DNA from: Raineyella sp964528755
Lineage (GTDB): Bacteria > Actinomycetota > Actinomycetes > Propionibacteriales > Propionibacteriaceae
DNA length: 22,637 nt
Assembly (NCBI GenBank): GCA_964528755.1
Contig: CAZGWN010000068.1
Coordinates: 1 to 22,637, forward strand
Direction of reading: 5' to 3'
Position numbers and translations under genes: made by a program. Numbering within the stretch: position 1 is the stretch's first letter; each line of letters starts with the position of its first letter. This document shows, piece by piece, positions 1-6,298 of the stretch. The notes below the pieces were generated by a model. That model saw nothing but the letters and a program-made list of their open reading frames with translations. It did not search any database and was not told where the DNA came from.

Positions 1-1048
1 CCATGCTGCAGTCCGCGTAGCGGCCACGCCCCGTTTCAGAAGCCACAAGTCGACTTGTGGCATATGAAACGGGGCGTGGCCGCTGTTGCTGGTTCCGCCG
101 TGGTGCCCGGGCGAAGGCGCCGAGGATCCGATCGCGTACCAGATTCGGATGGCCGAGATCGTCCCAGACGAGGCGGACTACTTCCCACCCGAGATCTTGG
201 AGCCGCTGCTCGCGCTGCTTCTCGCGAATGATGACCTCCGCCACCCTGAGCCCTCCCGGATTGTCCGCGCCGTACTTCAACGCCCCGTCGAACTCGAGCA
301 GTGTCCGGTGTTCGCGCCAGCCGAAGTCCGCGTAAGCCACGAAGCCGGCATCCTTCAGGTCTGTGATGCGGAGCTGCGGCTCCGATGGTTCGATGCCGAG
401 TTCGTCCAGCAAGACCCGCACGCGGGACTCGCCTGCGTTCTCGGCCCGGGGATCGGCGAACCGGATCACCTCTCGCGCACGCCCGACGCCCTGGTATCCG
501 GCCAGATCCTCAGCGATGGATCGCAGGTCGTCGCGGAGGCCCTCCGGATCGGCTCGGCTGCGCAGGGCCTGATCGGCCACGCCAACGCCGGCGGTGAAGT
601 CCAGCGTGCGGGCGCAGTCGACCACGGTCCGAGCCAGCGCTGTCACCGGCAGTCCATGGACCTCGGAGCGATGCCGATCGTCCAGCGGTGCGCGGTGCAG
701 GTGCCGCGTGGTCCGCCGGTTGCCACCACCGGGGCCGGCGAGCGTCACGTGAATCGGGGTTCGCGCGGCCGACCACGGCACGGACAGCCCCAGCAGAAGC
801 GCCGCACTCACGTGGCTGAACACCTCGCCGGAGGTGAGCGTCTCGGACGCCGCCCACACCCTCGTCAGGTGATCTTCGACCGGATCACCTAGCGGACCGG
901 GGGAGTACACGCCGCGGCGCAGCCGGACACCGGTCCCGGCACGGGCAACCCGCTGGGCCGTGGCGCGGGAACCGCCGCGCGCGGCGAGGTCGATGGTACG
1001 GACGACCGGGAAGGGACGCGGAGGCTTGAGCGGTACGACTCGGTGCAT
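1..1048 (-). CDS. AbiEi-like winged-helix / DUF559-like nuclease-fold protein, 3' end outside window
   Basis: The frame is open on the minus strand from an ATG at 1046-1048, with an in-frame stop just upstream at 1058-1060, to the window edge: 349 codons without a stop. Residues about 15-55 look like the winged-helix start of AbiEi-family proteins (AARGGSRATAQRV, then LRRGVYSPG). Residues about 75-145 match the middle AbiEi region (FSHVSAALLLGL, then GLPVTALARTVVDCAR). Residues about 200-310 resemble a DUF559/Vsr-like fold: YADFGW with D241, LLEFDG with E252 and D254, and a terminal DLGWEVVRLVWDDL strand-helix. This three-part layout is common in actinobacterial orphan proteins usually annotated as type IV antitoxin-like. 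No AbiEii toxin gene lies upstream; the other flank is not visible. Residues 322-344 are encoded by a palindromic repeat, so the C-terminus is probably a recent addition. Nuclease activity is inference only. The gene call is firm, the function weak. Confidence 0.8.
   Translation of the reverse strand, partial: MHRVVPLKPPRPFPVVRTIDLAARGGSRATAQRVARAGTGVRLRRGVYSPGPLGDPVEDHLTRVWAASETLTSGEVFSHVSAALLLGLSVPWSAARTPIHVTLAGPGGGNRRTTRHLHRAPLDDRHRSEVHGLPVTALARTVVDCARTLDFTAGVGVADQALRSRADPEGLRDDLRSIAEDLAGYQGVGRAREVIRFADPRAENAGESRVRVLLDELGIEPSEPQLRITDLKDAGFVAYADFGWREHRTLLEFDGALKYGADNPGGLRVAEVIIREKQREQRLQDLGWEVVRLVWDDLGHPNLVRDRILGAFARAPRRNQQQRPRPVSYATSRLVASETGRGRYADCSM
19..84. repeat. 66-bp imperfect palindromic element, copy 1 (inside a reading frame)
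   Basis: The two halves pair across an axis between 51 and 52, with 31 of 33 positions complementary (mismatches 39/64 and 41/62). The core at 43-60 is an 18-bp perfect palindrome centred on GTCGAC. The outer arms contain CGGCCACGCCCCGTTTCA and its complement. The same sequence recurs at 1205-1276. It overlaps the 3' part of the minus-strand AbiEi-like frame. Confidence 0.9.
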
Positions 1049-1204
1049 GGATCCAGTTCAGGGCGTGCGGAGACGGTCGCCAAGACCCCTGTCAGGATCT
1101 GTGGACAGGAGTTCCAGTCGCCCTTGTTGTCCACAGGCAGGGCCGTGCGGAGGTGGTCGTGACCCGGGACCTGTGTCCCAGCGGCTGCCTCTTGCCACGC
1201 CGCA
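1049..1204. other. Intergenic stretch with two inverted DnaA-box-like sites
   Basis: No plausible gene covers 1049-1485. In this part, CTGTGGACA (1099-1107) and TGTCCACAG (1128-1136) form a 9-bp inverted repeat with a 20-base spacer. The right half contains TTGTCCACA (1127-1135), which equals the preferred DnaA box reported for high-GC actinobacteria. The left half, read on the other strand, is CTGTCCACA. Nothing nearby (dnaA, dnaN, AT-rich unwinding region) suggests an origin, so this may be a DnaA regulatory site, a hairpin, or chance. Confidence 0.35.
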
Positions 1205-1276
1205 CCCAGCGGCCACGCCTTGTTTCACAAGCCACGAGTCGACTTGTGGCTTGTGAAACGGGGTGTGGCCGCTGGG
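1205..1276. repeat. 72-bp palindromic element, copy 2 (intergenic)
   Basis: All 36 positions pair across the axis at 1240/1241 if G-T wobbles are allowed at 1217/1264, 1220/1261, 1221/1260 and 1236/1245. It shares the CGGCCACGCC...GTTTCA outer arm and the GTCGAC core with copy 1 at 19-84. It sits between the divergent AbiEi-like and metallopeptidase genes, where it would form a very stable hairpin on either strand. It is neither an IS end nor a typical terminator with a T tract. Confidence 0.9.
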
Positions 1277-1354
1277 GCCGGGGGCCCCTGGGGCCCGGGC
1301 GCGGCTGGCTGCCGGGGCCTCCGCGTGTCCGGTGTGGCCTGGGCCGCATCGCGA

Positions 1355-1360
1355 TAGAAT
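1355..1360 (+). promoter_or_regulatory. Probable -10 box of the metallopeptidase gene
   Basis: TAGAAT fits the actinobacterial TANNNT pattern. It would start transcription near 1367 and leave a leader of about 119 bases. No convincing -35 was seen. The rest of 1277-1485 is GC-rich and shows no other feature. Confidence 0.4.
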
Positions 1361-1485
1361 CCCGGGCGAGGACCGGCCCGGGGCGACCCTCACGGGGCCT
1401 GCACCTCCCGTACCCCAGTCCTCGTCCTGACCCCGTCGGCCCGCAGCCGGCCCGGTCCGGGCCGGAGCCAGATCCGGAGGCCTCG

Positions 1486-2343
1486 ATGAAGTTCAACGAG
1501 AACGCCCAGCTCGACCCCAGCGGGGTGCGTGGCGGTGGCAGTGGTGGGGGCCGGATCGCCGTCGGCGGGATCGGCGGCCTGGTGGTCATCCTCCTGGCGA
1601 TGTTCCTGGGCATCGATCCGGCCGGGCTGATCGGGGAGGCCACCACGACGGCCGGAGCGTCCGCTCAACCCACGCTTCAGAACTGCCGCTCGGTCGGCGA
1701 TCTCGACGCCGACCGGGAATGCCGCTGGGTGGCGTACCAGAACTCCATCGAGACGTACTGGGGGTCGGCGGTCCAGGGCTACCAGCCCGCGACCTTCAGC
1801 CCGTTCCGGGATCAGGTCACCACGGCATGCGGCAACGCCACTTCCGACGTCGGCCCGTTCTACTGCCCCTCGGACCGTACGGTCTACCTCGACGAGTCGT
1901 TCTTCGACGTGCTCGAGCAGCAGTTCGGCGCCTCCGGCACCCCGGCCGTCGAGGCGTACGTGATGGCGCACGAGTACGGCCACCATGTTCAGAACCTCGT
2001 CGGCATCCTCAACCAGATCGACCGGTCGACCGGTGCGAGTTCGGCGGCGGTGCGCTCGGAGCTCCAGGCGGACTGCTTCGCCGGCGTGTGGTTCGCCCAC
2101 GCCTCCGATGACCCCAACGGTCCGATCTCCGAGATCTCCGCGCAGGACATCGTCGAGGCGCGCGCCGCCGCACAGGCCATCGGCGACGACCGGATCCAGC
2201 AGAGCGCGACCGGCCGGGTCGACCGCGAGTCGTGGACCCACGGTTCGTCGGCCCAGCGGGAGAAGTGGCTGCTGACGGGCTACCGGACCGGTGATCCGAA
2301 CCAGTGCGACACCTGGTCGGCGTCGGCCGGGCAGCTCGGCTGA
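1486..2343 (+). CDS. Membrane-anchored neutral zinc metallopeptidase (YpfJ / PF04228 family)
   Basis: The product is 285 residues from an ATG with GGAGG at 1476-1480. The frame stays open upstream to 1153, but the conserved family start (MKFNENAQLD) and the ribosome-binding site fix the start here. Residues 1-23 are a short Gly-rich cytoplasmic segment, about 24-45 form one transmembrane helix, and the remainder should be extracytoplasmic. The zinc site is visible as HEYGHH, with HExxH at 162-166, followed by an ELQADCFAGVW helix whose E192 is the probable third ligand. Four cysteines in the region 65-125 could form disulfides. The family is widespread in bacteria, but its substrates are unknown to me. 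The methyltransferase gene begins 28 bases downstream on the same strand and may be cotranscribed. The family call is confident; the physiological role is unassigned. Confidence 0.9.
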   Translation: MKFNENAQLDPSGVRGGGSGGGRIAVGGIGGLVVILLAMFLGIDPAGLIGEATTTAGASAQPTLQNCRSVGDLDADRECRWVAYQNSIETYWGSAVQGYQPATFSPFRDQVTTACGNATSDVGPFYCPSDRTVYLDESFFDVLEQQFGASGTPAVEAYVMAHEYGHHVQNLVGILNQIDRSTGASSAAVRSELQADCFAGVWFAHASDDPNGPISEISAQDIVEARAAAQAIGDDRIQQSATGRVDRESWTHGSSAQREKWLLTGYRTGDPNQCDTWSASAGQLG

Positions 2344-2371
2344 CCTGTCCCGTCGGCGCACCGGACTTCCG

Positions 2372-3475
2372 TTGATCAAGTACCTCGGCTCCAAACGAAC
2401 CCTCGTCCCCGTGCTCGGCCGGTTGTGTGCGGCGGCCGGCGCCGGCACCGCGCTGGACCTGTTCACCGGTACCACCCGGGTCGCCCAGGAGTTCAGCCGA
2501 CAGGGGGCGTACGTGACCGCGGTCGACACGGCCGCGTACTCGGAGGTGTTCGGCCGCTGCTACCTGGAGACGGATCCGGCCACGGTCGACCGGGCGGCGC
2601 TGGAGGACGCCATCGCGACCCTCGATGCGCTGCCGGGGGTCGACGGCTACGTCACCGAGACGTACTGCCGGCAGTCGCGCTACTTCCAGCCGGCCAACGG
2701 TCGGCGGATCGACGCGATCCGCCAGGCGATCGAGGACCGCTGGGCGGACAGCCCGCTGTGGCCGATCCTGCTGACCAGTCTGGTCGAGGCGGCCGATCGG
2801 GTCGACTCCACCGTCGGACTACAGATGGCCTTCCTCAAGGACTGGTCGCCGCGCTCCTACCGGCCGCTGGAGCTGCGGATCCCCGATCTCCTGCCCGGCG
2901 CGGGCCGGATGATCCGCGCGGATGTCGCTACGACCGTACGTGACCTGGCGCCGGTCGACCTGGCCTACCTCGACCCGCCCTACAACCAGCATCGCTACTA
3001 CACGAACTACCACGTGTGGGAGACCCTAGTGCGATGGGACGCCCCGGCGACGTACGGGGTGGCGTGCAAGCGCCTCGACTGTCGCGACGAGGCGACCAAG
3101 AGTGCGTTCAACCGACGCCGGCAGATGCCGGCTGCGCTGGCCGAGGTGATCGGGGCCGTACGGGCAGGGGTGGTCGCCGTGTCGATCAACGACGAGTCGT
3201 TCGTCAGCCGCGATCAGGTCGTCGAGATGTGCCGGGCGCGGGGCGGGCGGGTCGAGGTGCTGGCCTTCGACGCCCGGCGCTACATCGGGTCGGTGATCGG
3301 CGTGTTCGATCCGCAGGGCCGGCGCGTGGGACGGCCGGGCGCACGGTCGACGACCGAGTTCATCGTGCTGGCGGGCGACCCCGACCGGGTCGGCGCGATG
3401 GTGGCGGCGGCGGGCGGACCCGCGGGGACCTCGGCAGGCGAGAGCCGGGACACCGCGGCGGCCACCGAGGTGTGA
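2372..3475 (+). CDS. Orphan adenine-specific DNA methyltransferase (D12 class, COG3392-like)
   Basis: This is a 367-residue S-adenosylmethionine-dependent enzyme expected to methylate adenine N6. Starting at the TTG at 2372 gives IKYLGSKRTLVPVL, the usual N-terminal motif X of D12 enzymes. Motif I is DLFTGTTR at 29-36, and catalytic motif IV is DPPY at 201-204 within LAYLDPPYNQHRYYTNYH. Motif order X-I-IV fits the alpha (Dam-like) class. An alternative GTG at 2291 would overlap the metallopeptidase by 53 bases and add 27 residues that do not look conserved. The ribosome-binding site for TTG is poor. No restriction endonuclease or specificity subunit is adjacent, so it looks like a solitary methylase. 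The last 35 residues are low-complexity Gly/Ala-rich. Target sequence unknown. Confidence 0.88.
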   Translation: MIKYLGSKRTLVPVLGRLCAAAGAGTALDLFTGTTRVAQEFSRQGAYVTAVDTAAYSEVFGRCYLETDPATVDRAALEDAIATLDALPGVDGYVTETYCRQSRYFQPANGRRIDAIRQAIEDRWADSPLWPILLTSLVEAADRVDSTVGLQMAFLKDWSPRSYRPLELRIPDLLPGAGRMIRADVATTVRDLAPVDLAYLDPPYNQHRYYTNYHVWETLVRWDAPATYGVACKRLDCRDEATKSAFNRRRQMPAALAEVIGAVRAGVVAVSINDESFVSRDQVVEMCRARGGRVEVLAFDARRYIGSVIGVFDPQGRRVGRPGARSTTEFIVLAGDPDRVGAMVAAAGGPAGTSAGESRDTAAATEV

Positions 3476-3531
3476 CCGAACCGTGTCCTGTCCTCGGGTG
3501 GCCGGGATGGCCGGGCGGGGCCTGCGGCGTC

Positions 3532-3537
3532 TAGCGT
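3532..3537 (+). promoter_or_regulatory. -10 box of a probable leaderless transcript (phosphoribosyltransferase)
   Basis: TAGCGT ends six bases before the ATG at 3544, and there is no Shine-Dalgarno sequence. Transcription would begin at or beside the start codon. Confidence 0.55.
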
Positions 3538-3543
3538 GATCGC

Positions 3544-4032
3544 ATGGACTCCGAGCACGAGGTGCTGACCTGGCCCGACTTCGGTCGGGCGACGCGGGAA
3601 CTGGCCCAACTCATCGCCGATGACGGCTTCCTGCCCGACATCATCATGTGCATCGCCCGGGGCGGGCTGCTCATCGGTGGGGCCCTCGGCTACGCCCTCG
3701 ACGTCAAGCCGGTCGCCGAGGTCAATGTCGAGCTCTACACCGGGATCGACGCCCGACTGCCCGCCCCGGTGATGCGGCCGCCCACGCCCCGGGCCAACGA
3801 TCTGTCCGGGCTTCGGGTGCTCATCGCCGACGACGTCACAGACACCGGCACCACCCTGGCGTTCACCGAGGACTACCTGCGGGCCCACGCCGCGGAGACC
3901 CGCTCGGCCGTGCTGTTCGAGAAGTCGCACGCCACCAGCCGGGCCACGTACGTGTGGCGGCGCACCGACCGGTGGATCGACTTCCCATGGTCGGTGCTCC
4001 CGCCGGTACGCCGGTCGGTCACGGTCCGATGA
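3544..4032 (+). CDS. Phosphoribosyltransferase (hypoxanthine/xanthine PRT-like, COG2236 type)
   Basis: The 162-residue protein belongs to the type I phosphoribosyltransferase fold, which uses PRPP to add ribose-5-phosphate to a nucleobase. The PRPP-binding loop is clear: a hydrophobic strand, two acids and a TGTT turn (VLIADDVTDTGTT, 92-104). An upstream PPi-loop-like segment CIARGGLLIGG (36-46) precedes it. Size and layout fit the small COG2236 group, often annotated as hypoxanthine or xanthine-guanine PRT. The true base specificity cannot be read from the sequence. It is a separate transcription unit: 68 bases lie between it and the methyltransferase, its own -10 box is present, and a large imperfect hairpin overlaps its stop codon. 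Confidence 0.85.
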   Translation: MDSEHEVLTWPDFGRATRELAQLIADDGFLPDIIMCIARGGLLIGGALGYALDVKPVAEVNVELYTGIDARLPAPVMRPPTPRANDLSGLRVLIADDVTDTGTTLAFTEDYLRAHAAETRSAVLFEKSHATSRATYVWRRTDRWIDFPWSVLPPVRRSVTVR

Positions 4033-4079
4033 CAGCCGGGCGCGAAACGGCTCCGCAAGCCAACCGTTCGCCCGCTGTC
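4031..4079 (+). terminator. Imperfect hairpin after the phosphoribosyltransferase gene
   Basis: The arms GACAGC / GCTGTC, GGGCG / CGCCC and AACGG / CCGTT stack into a 16-bp stem with small bulges (4037, 4043-4045) and a 13-base loop. It begins at the stop codon and has no T tract, as is usual for actinobacterial terminators. Confidence 0.5.
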
Positions 4080-4112
4080 GTCTGAACCGCCTGACCTCCG
4101 GACGGTCGGCCG

Positions 4113-4126
4113 AGAGAGCGCTCACA
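4113..4126. promoter_or_regulatory. Possible LacI-family operator
   Basis: The 8-bp palindrome GAGCGCTC (4116-4123) has the AxCGxT centre typical of LacI-family operators. The 14-mer matches 11 of 14 positions of the CebR-type operator I remember (TGGGAGCGCTCCCA). It lies upstream of the ABC operon promoter. No regulator gene is in the window, so this is weak. Confidence 0.25.
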
Positions 4127-4140
4127 CACCCTAAGCCGAC

Positions 4141-4165
4141 TAACCCTATCTATAAGCTAGGATTA
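4141..4165 (+). promoter_or_regulatory. AT-rich promoter of the ABC transporter operon with overlapping inverted repeat
   Basis: A short AT-rich patch in otherwise GC-rich DNA holds overlapping -10 candidates, TAAGCT (4153-4158) and TAGGAT (4158-4163). TAACCCTA (4141-4148) and TAGGATTA (4158-4165) form an inverted repeat with one mismatch and a 9-base spacer. That is the geometry of an operator lying over the -10. Transcription would start near 4170. Confidence 0.5.
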
Positions 4166-4168
4166 TCG

Positions 4169-4238
4169 CGGTCGGGCTCACCAGCCTCGACCACCGACCG
4201 ATGAGAGCCCCGCCCGGAGCCCCACCCCGTCCCGGAGG
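4169..4238 (+). promoter_or_regulatory. Potentially structured 5' leader of the ABC transporter operon
   Basis: CGGTCGG (4169-4175) pairs with CCGACCG (4194-4200) around an 18-base loop. Part of the stem and loop, GGGCTC (4174-4179), is also complementary to GAGCCC (4205-4210), so an alternative pairing or pseudoknot is possible. The segment ends at the GGAGG (4234-4238) of a small ORF. I do not recognise a known riboswitch class. Confidence 0.3.
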
Positions 4239-4246
4239 TAGTTGCC

Positions 4247-4369
4247 ATGACCGTGGTCCGCCACGTCCGTCCCGTCCGTCGCGCCCACGGGCTGTCCGCC
4301 CGTCCGGACCAGCCCAGGCCGCGCCGCGACGTGCAAGGCAGGAAGGAATCCGCCCGGTCGCACGCCTGA
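4247..4369 (+). CDS. Possible 40-residue Arg-rich leader peptide
   Basis: An ATG eight bases after a strong GGAGG (4234-4238) opens a 40-codon frame that ends at a TGA at 4367-4369. Ten of the 40 residues are arginine and three are histidine, and there is no membrane segment. It matches no family I know. The stop lies 11 bases before the GTG of the first permease, and the GAGG overlapping the stop (4368-4371) could serve that permease. The arrangement suggests translational coupling or attenuation by an upstream ORF. High GC inflates arginine content, so the composition alone is weak evidence; the Shine-Dalgarno is the main support. Confidence 0.4.
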   Translation: MTVVRHVRPVRRAHGLSARPDQPRPRRDVQGRKESARSHA

Positions 4370-4380
4370 GGCGGCCCGCG

Positions 4381-5364
4381 GTGCTCAAGTACCTCCTGCG
4401 GCGGGTCATCACCTGGACGCTGATGATCCTCGCCGCCACCAACCTCACCTACTTCCTTGCCAGTTGGGCGCTCAACCCGAAGGCCAACTACATCGGTCGG
4501 CGTCCACCCATCCCCGATGACCAACTGGACCGGATGATGGCCAAGTACAACCTGTCCGACCGCACCCCGCTGCTGCGTCGCTGGTGGACCTGGCTGACCG
4601 ACATCGTCACCCACTGGAACTGGGGCTTCTCCCCGGTCGGTGACTCGGTCAATGCGCAGATCTCGTATCGGGTGTGGATCTCCTTCGAGCTGATGCTCGC
4701 CGCGACAGTGCTGACCGTGGTCGTCGGCGTTGCGATCGGGGTCTACACGGCCTCCCGCCAGTACCGGTTCGCTGATCGGTTCTTCCAGTGGACCTCGATC
4801 ATCACCATGAACATCCACATCGTCGTCGCTGCTCTGTTGGTCGTCATGCTCGGCGTCGGTATCAACCGGATCCTCGGCCGCACGGTGTTCTACGTCGCCG
4901 GGTCCGCCTCCCCGGTGGGTGTCAGCGGGCCGTGGGTTGTCGTCGATTCGCTCCAGCATCTGGTCCTGCCCACGTTGGCGCTGGTCCTGGTCGGCTACTC
5001 GAGTTACCACTTCCTCCAGCGGGCGCTGCTGCTGGACAACATCTCGGCCGACTTCGTCCGGACCGCCCGCGCCAAGGGTCTGACGAAGGACCAGGCGATC
5101 CGTCGGCATGCCCTGCGGACGTCTCTCATCCCGGTCGCCACCCAGGTCGCCTTCACCATCCCGGGCATCTTCACCGGCGCCGTGCTCACGGAGTCGCTGT
5201 TCGGCTGGCGCGGGATGGGCTCGTACTTCATCGAGACGATCTCGAAAAACGACATCCACGGCGTCGTTGCGGTCGCCGCCTTCGGGGCGCTGATGACCGC
5301 GATCGGGGCCATCCTGGCCGACGCCGCGGTCGTGGTGCTGGACCCGAGAGTGCGGGTGAACTGA
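4381..5364 (+). CDS. Dpp/Opp-type ABC importer permease (DppB-like)
   Basis: This is a 327-residue inner-membrane subunit of a peptide-type (cluster C) importer. The GTG at 4381 starts the usual DppB N-terminus (LKYLLRRVITWTLMIL), a first membrane helix with a positive front. The open frame reaches back to 4201, but that extension is Pro/Arg-rich and overlaps the leader ORF in another frame. A large periplasmic-side loop follows helix 1, then about five more helices. The cytoplasmic EAA loop that docks the ATPase is visible as DFVRTARAKGLTKDQAIRRH. The C-terminus (LDPRVRVN) is typical of the family. The second permease starts one base after the stop. The substrate is undetermined: peptides are most common, but oligosaccharides and metals also occur in this family. 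Confidence 0.9.
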   Translation: MLKYLLRRVITWTLMILAATNLTYFLASWALNPKANYIGRRPPIPDDQLDRMMAKYNLSDRTPLLRRWWTWLTDIVTHWNWGFSPVGDSVNAQISYRVWISFELMLAATVLTVVVGVAIGVYTASRQYRFADRFFQWTSIITMNIHIVVAALLVVMLGVGINRILGRTVFYVAGSASPVGVSGPWVVVDSLQHLVLPTLALVLVGYSSYHFLQRALLLDNISADFVRTARAKGLTKDQAIRRHALRTSLIPVATQVAFTIPGIFTGAVLTESLFGWRGMGSYFIETISKNDIHGVVAVAAFGALMTAIGAILADAAVVVLDPRVRVN

Positions 5365-5365
5365 G

Positions 5366-6298
5366 ATGAGCCACCTCGGCCAGATCACTCTGCCGCCGGC
5401 CGACGCTCCGGTCCTCGACGTTGCTCCTCCGGCCCGCACCCATCGCCGCAACAGAATCGCCCTGTACGCCCGCCGCTACCTTCGCAATCGGATGGCGGTC
5501 GTGGGGCTGGGGATCTTCGCGCTGCTGGTGGCATTCGCCGTCTTCGGCGCCGTGCTGACCCCCTACGGCCCGACCGACACCGACTTCACCGCGATGGGGG
5601 AGGGACCGAGCGCCGCACACTGGTTCGGCACGAACGACGTCGGGACCGACCTGTTCACCCAGACCGTCCACGGGATGCGCCGCTCGCTCATCATCGCGCT
5701 GACCGTGTCGTTGGCCACCACGGTCATCGCTGCGGTCGTCGGTGCCACCGCGGCCTTCCTCGGTGGTCTCGGGGAGCGGCTCATCCTCGGCCTGATCAAC
5801 TTCCTGCTCATCCTGCCGACATTCCTCATCCTGGCGCTGTTGTCGTCGAAGTCGGGCGGCAACTGGCAGGTGCTCATCGTCGTCCTCATCGTCACCGGGT
5901 GGATGACACAGGCGAGGGTGGTGTGGTCGCTGTCCACCTCACTGCGGGAGCGCGACTACGTCACTGCCGCGCGGTTCATGGGCGTGTCGGGTCTGACCAA
6001 CGTGGTGCGCCACATCATCCCCAACATCGGCTCCCTGCTCGTGGTGAACTTCGCCTTCGGTGTGGCCACCACCGTGATGGCCGAGACCGGTCTGTCGTTC
6101 CTCGGCTTCGGGGTGAAGATCCCCGATGTCTCCCTCGGCACGCTGCTCGGTGACGGGATCGGCAGCATCTTCGTCGCCCCCTGGCGGTTCTACTTCCCGG
6201 CAGGGATCCTCACCCTGCTGACCGTCTCCATGGCCTTCGTCTCCGACGGGCTGCGTGACGCCCTCGATCCCAACTCCGCAGCCGGAGGCCGGGCATGA
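5366..6298 (+). CDS. Dpp/Opp-type ABC importer permease (DppC-like)
   Basis: This 310-residue protein is the second permease, pairing with the DppB-like product to form the channel. Residues 1-45 are a cytoplasmic N-terminal tail with a basic stretch (RTHRRNRIALYARRYLRNRM), then helix 1, then the conserved region HWFGTNDVGTDLFTQTVHGMR typical of DppC (about residues 85-105). Five further helices follow. The EAA loop is DYVTAARFMGVSGLTNVVRH. The C-terminus ends in GLRDALDPN, the family signature. It starts one base after the preceding stop without a strong Shine-Dalgarno, consistent with coupling. Its own stop overlaps the ATPase start as ATGA. Confidence 0.92.
   Translation: MSHLGQITLPPADAPVLDVAPPARTHRRNRIALYARRYLRNRMAVVGLGIFALLVAFAVFGAVLTPYGPTDTDFTAMGEGPSAAHWFGTNDVGTDLFTQTVHGMRRSLIIALTVSLATTVIAAVVGATAAFLGGLGERLILGLINFLLILPTFLILALLSSKSGGNWQVLIVVLIVTGWMTQARVVWSLSTSLRERDYVTAARFMGVSGLTNVVRHIIPNIGSLLVVNFAFGVATTVMAETGLSFLGFGVKIPDVSLGTLLGDGIGSIFVAPWRFYFPAGILTLLTVSMAFVSDGLRDALDPNSAAGGRA

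Noticed and set aside
86..892. A 268-codon plus-strand open frame at the left end
   Set aside because: The opposite strand encodes a recognisable AbiEi/DUF559-like protein; the plus frame has no plausible domain.
1099..1136. A replication origin
   Set aside because: There are only two DnaA-box-like sites, no AT-rich unwinding region and no dnaA, dnaN or parAB genes.
19..1276. Two palindromes as terminal inverted repeats of one mobile element
   Set aside because: Each copy is a complete palindrome by itself, the DNA between them encodes no transposase, and no target-site duplication is visible.
2291..2371. Upstream GTG start for the adenine methyltransferase
   Set aside because: It would overlap the metallopeptidase by 53 bases and add residues before the conserved IKYLGSKR start motif.
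4169..4246. SAM- or c-di-AMP-type riboswitch in the ABC operon leader
   Set aside because: The conserved cores of these classes are not present; only a simple stem and an alternative pairing can be seen.
4201..4380. N-terminal extension of the first permease from an ATG at 4201
   Set aside because: The added 60 residues are Pro/Arg-rich, lack a ribosome-binding site and precede a normal DppB N-terminus.
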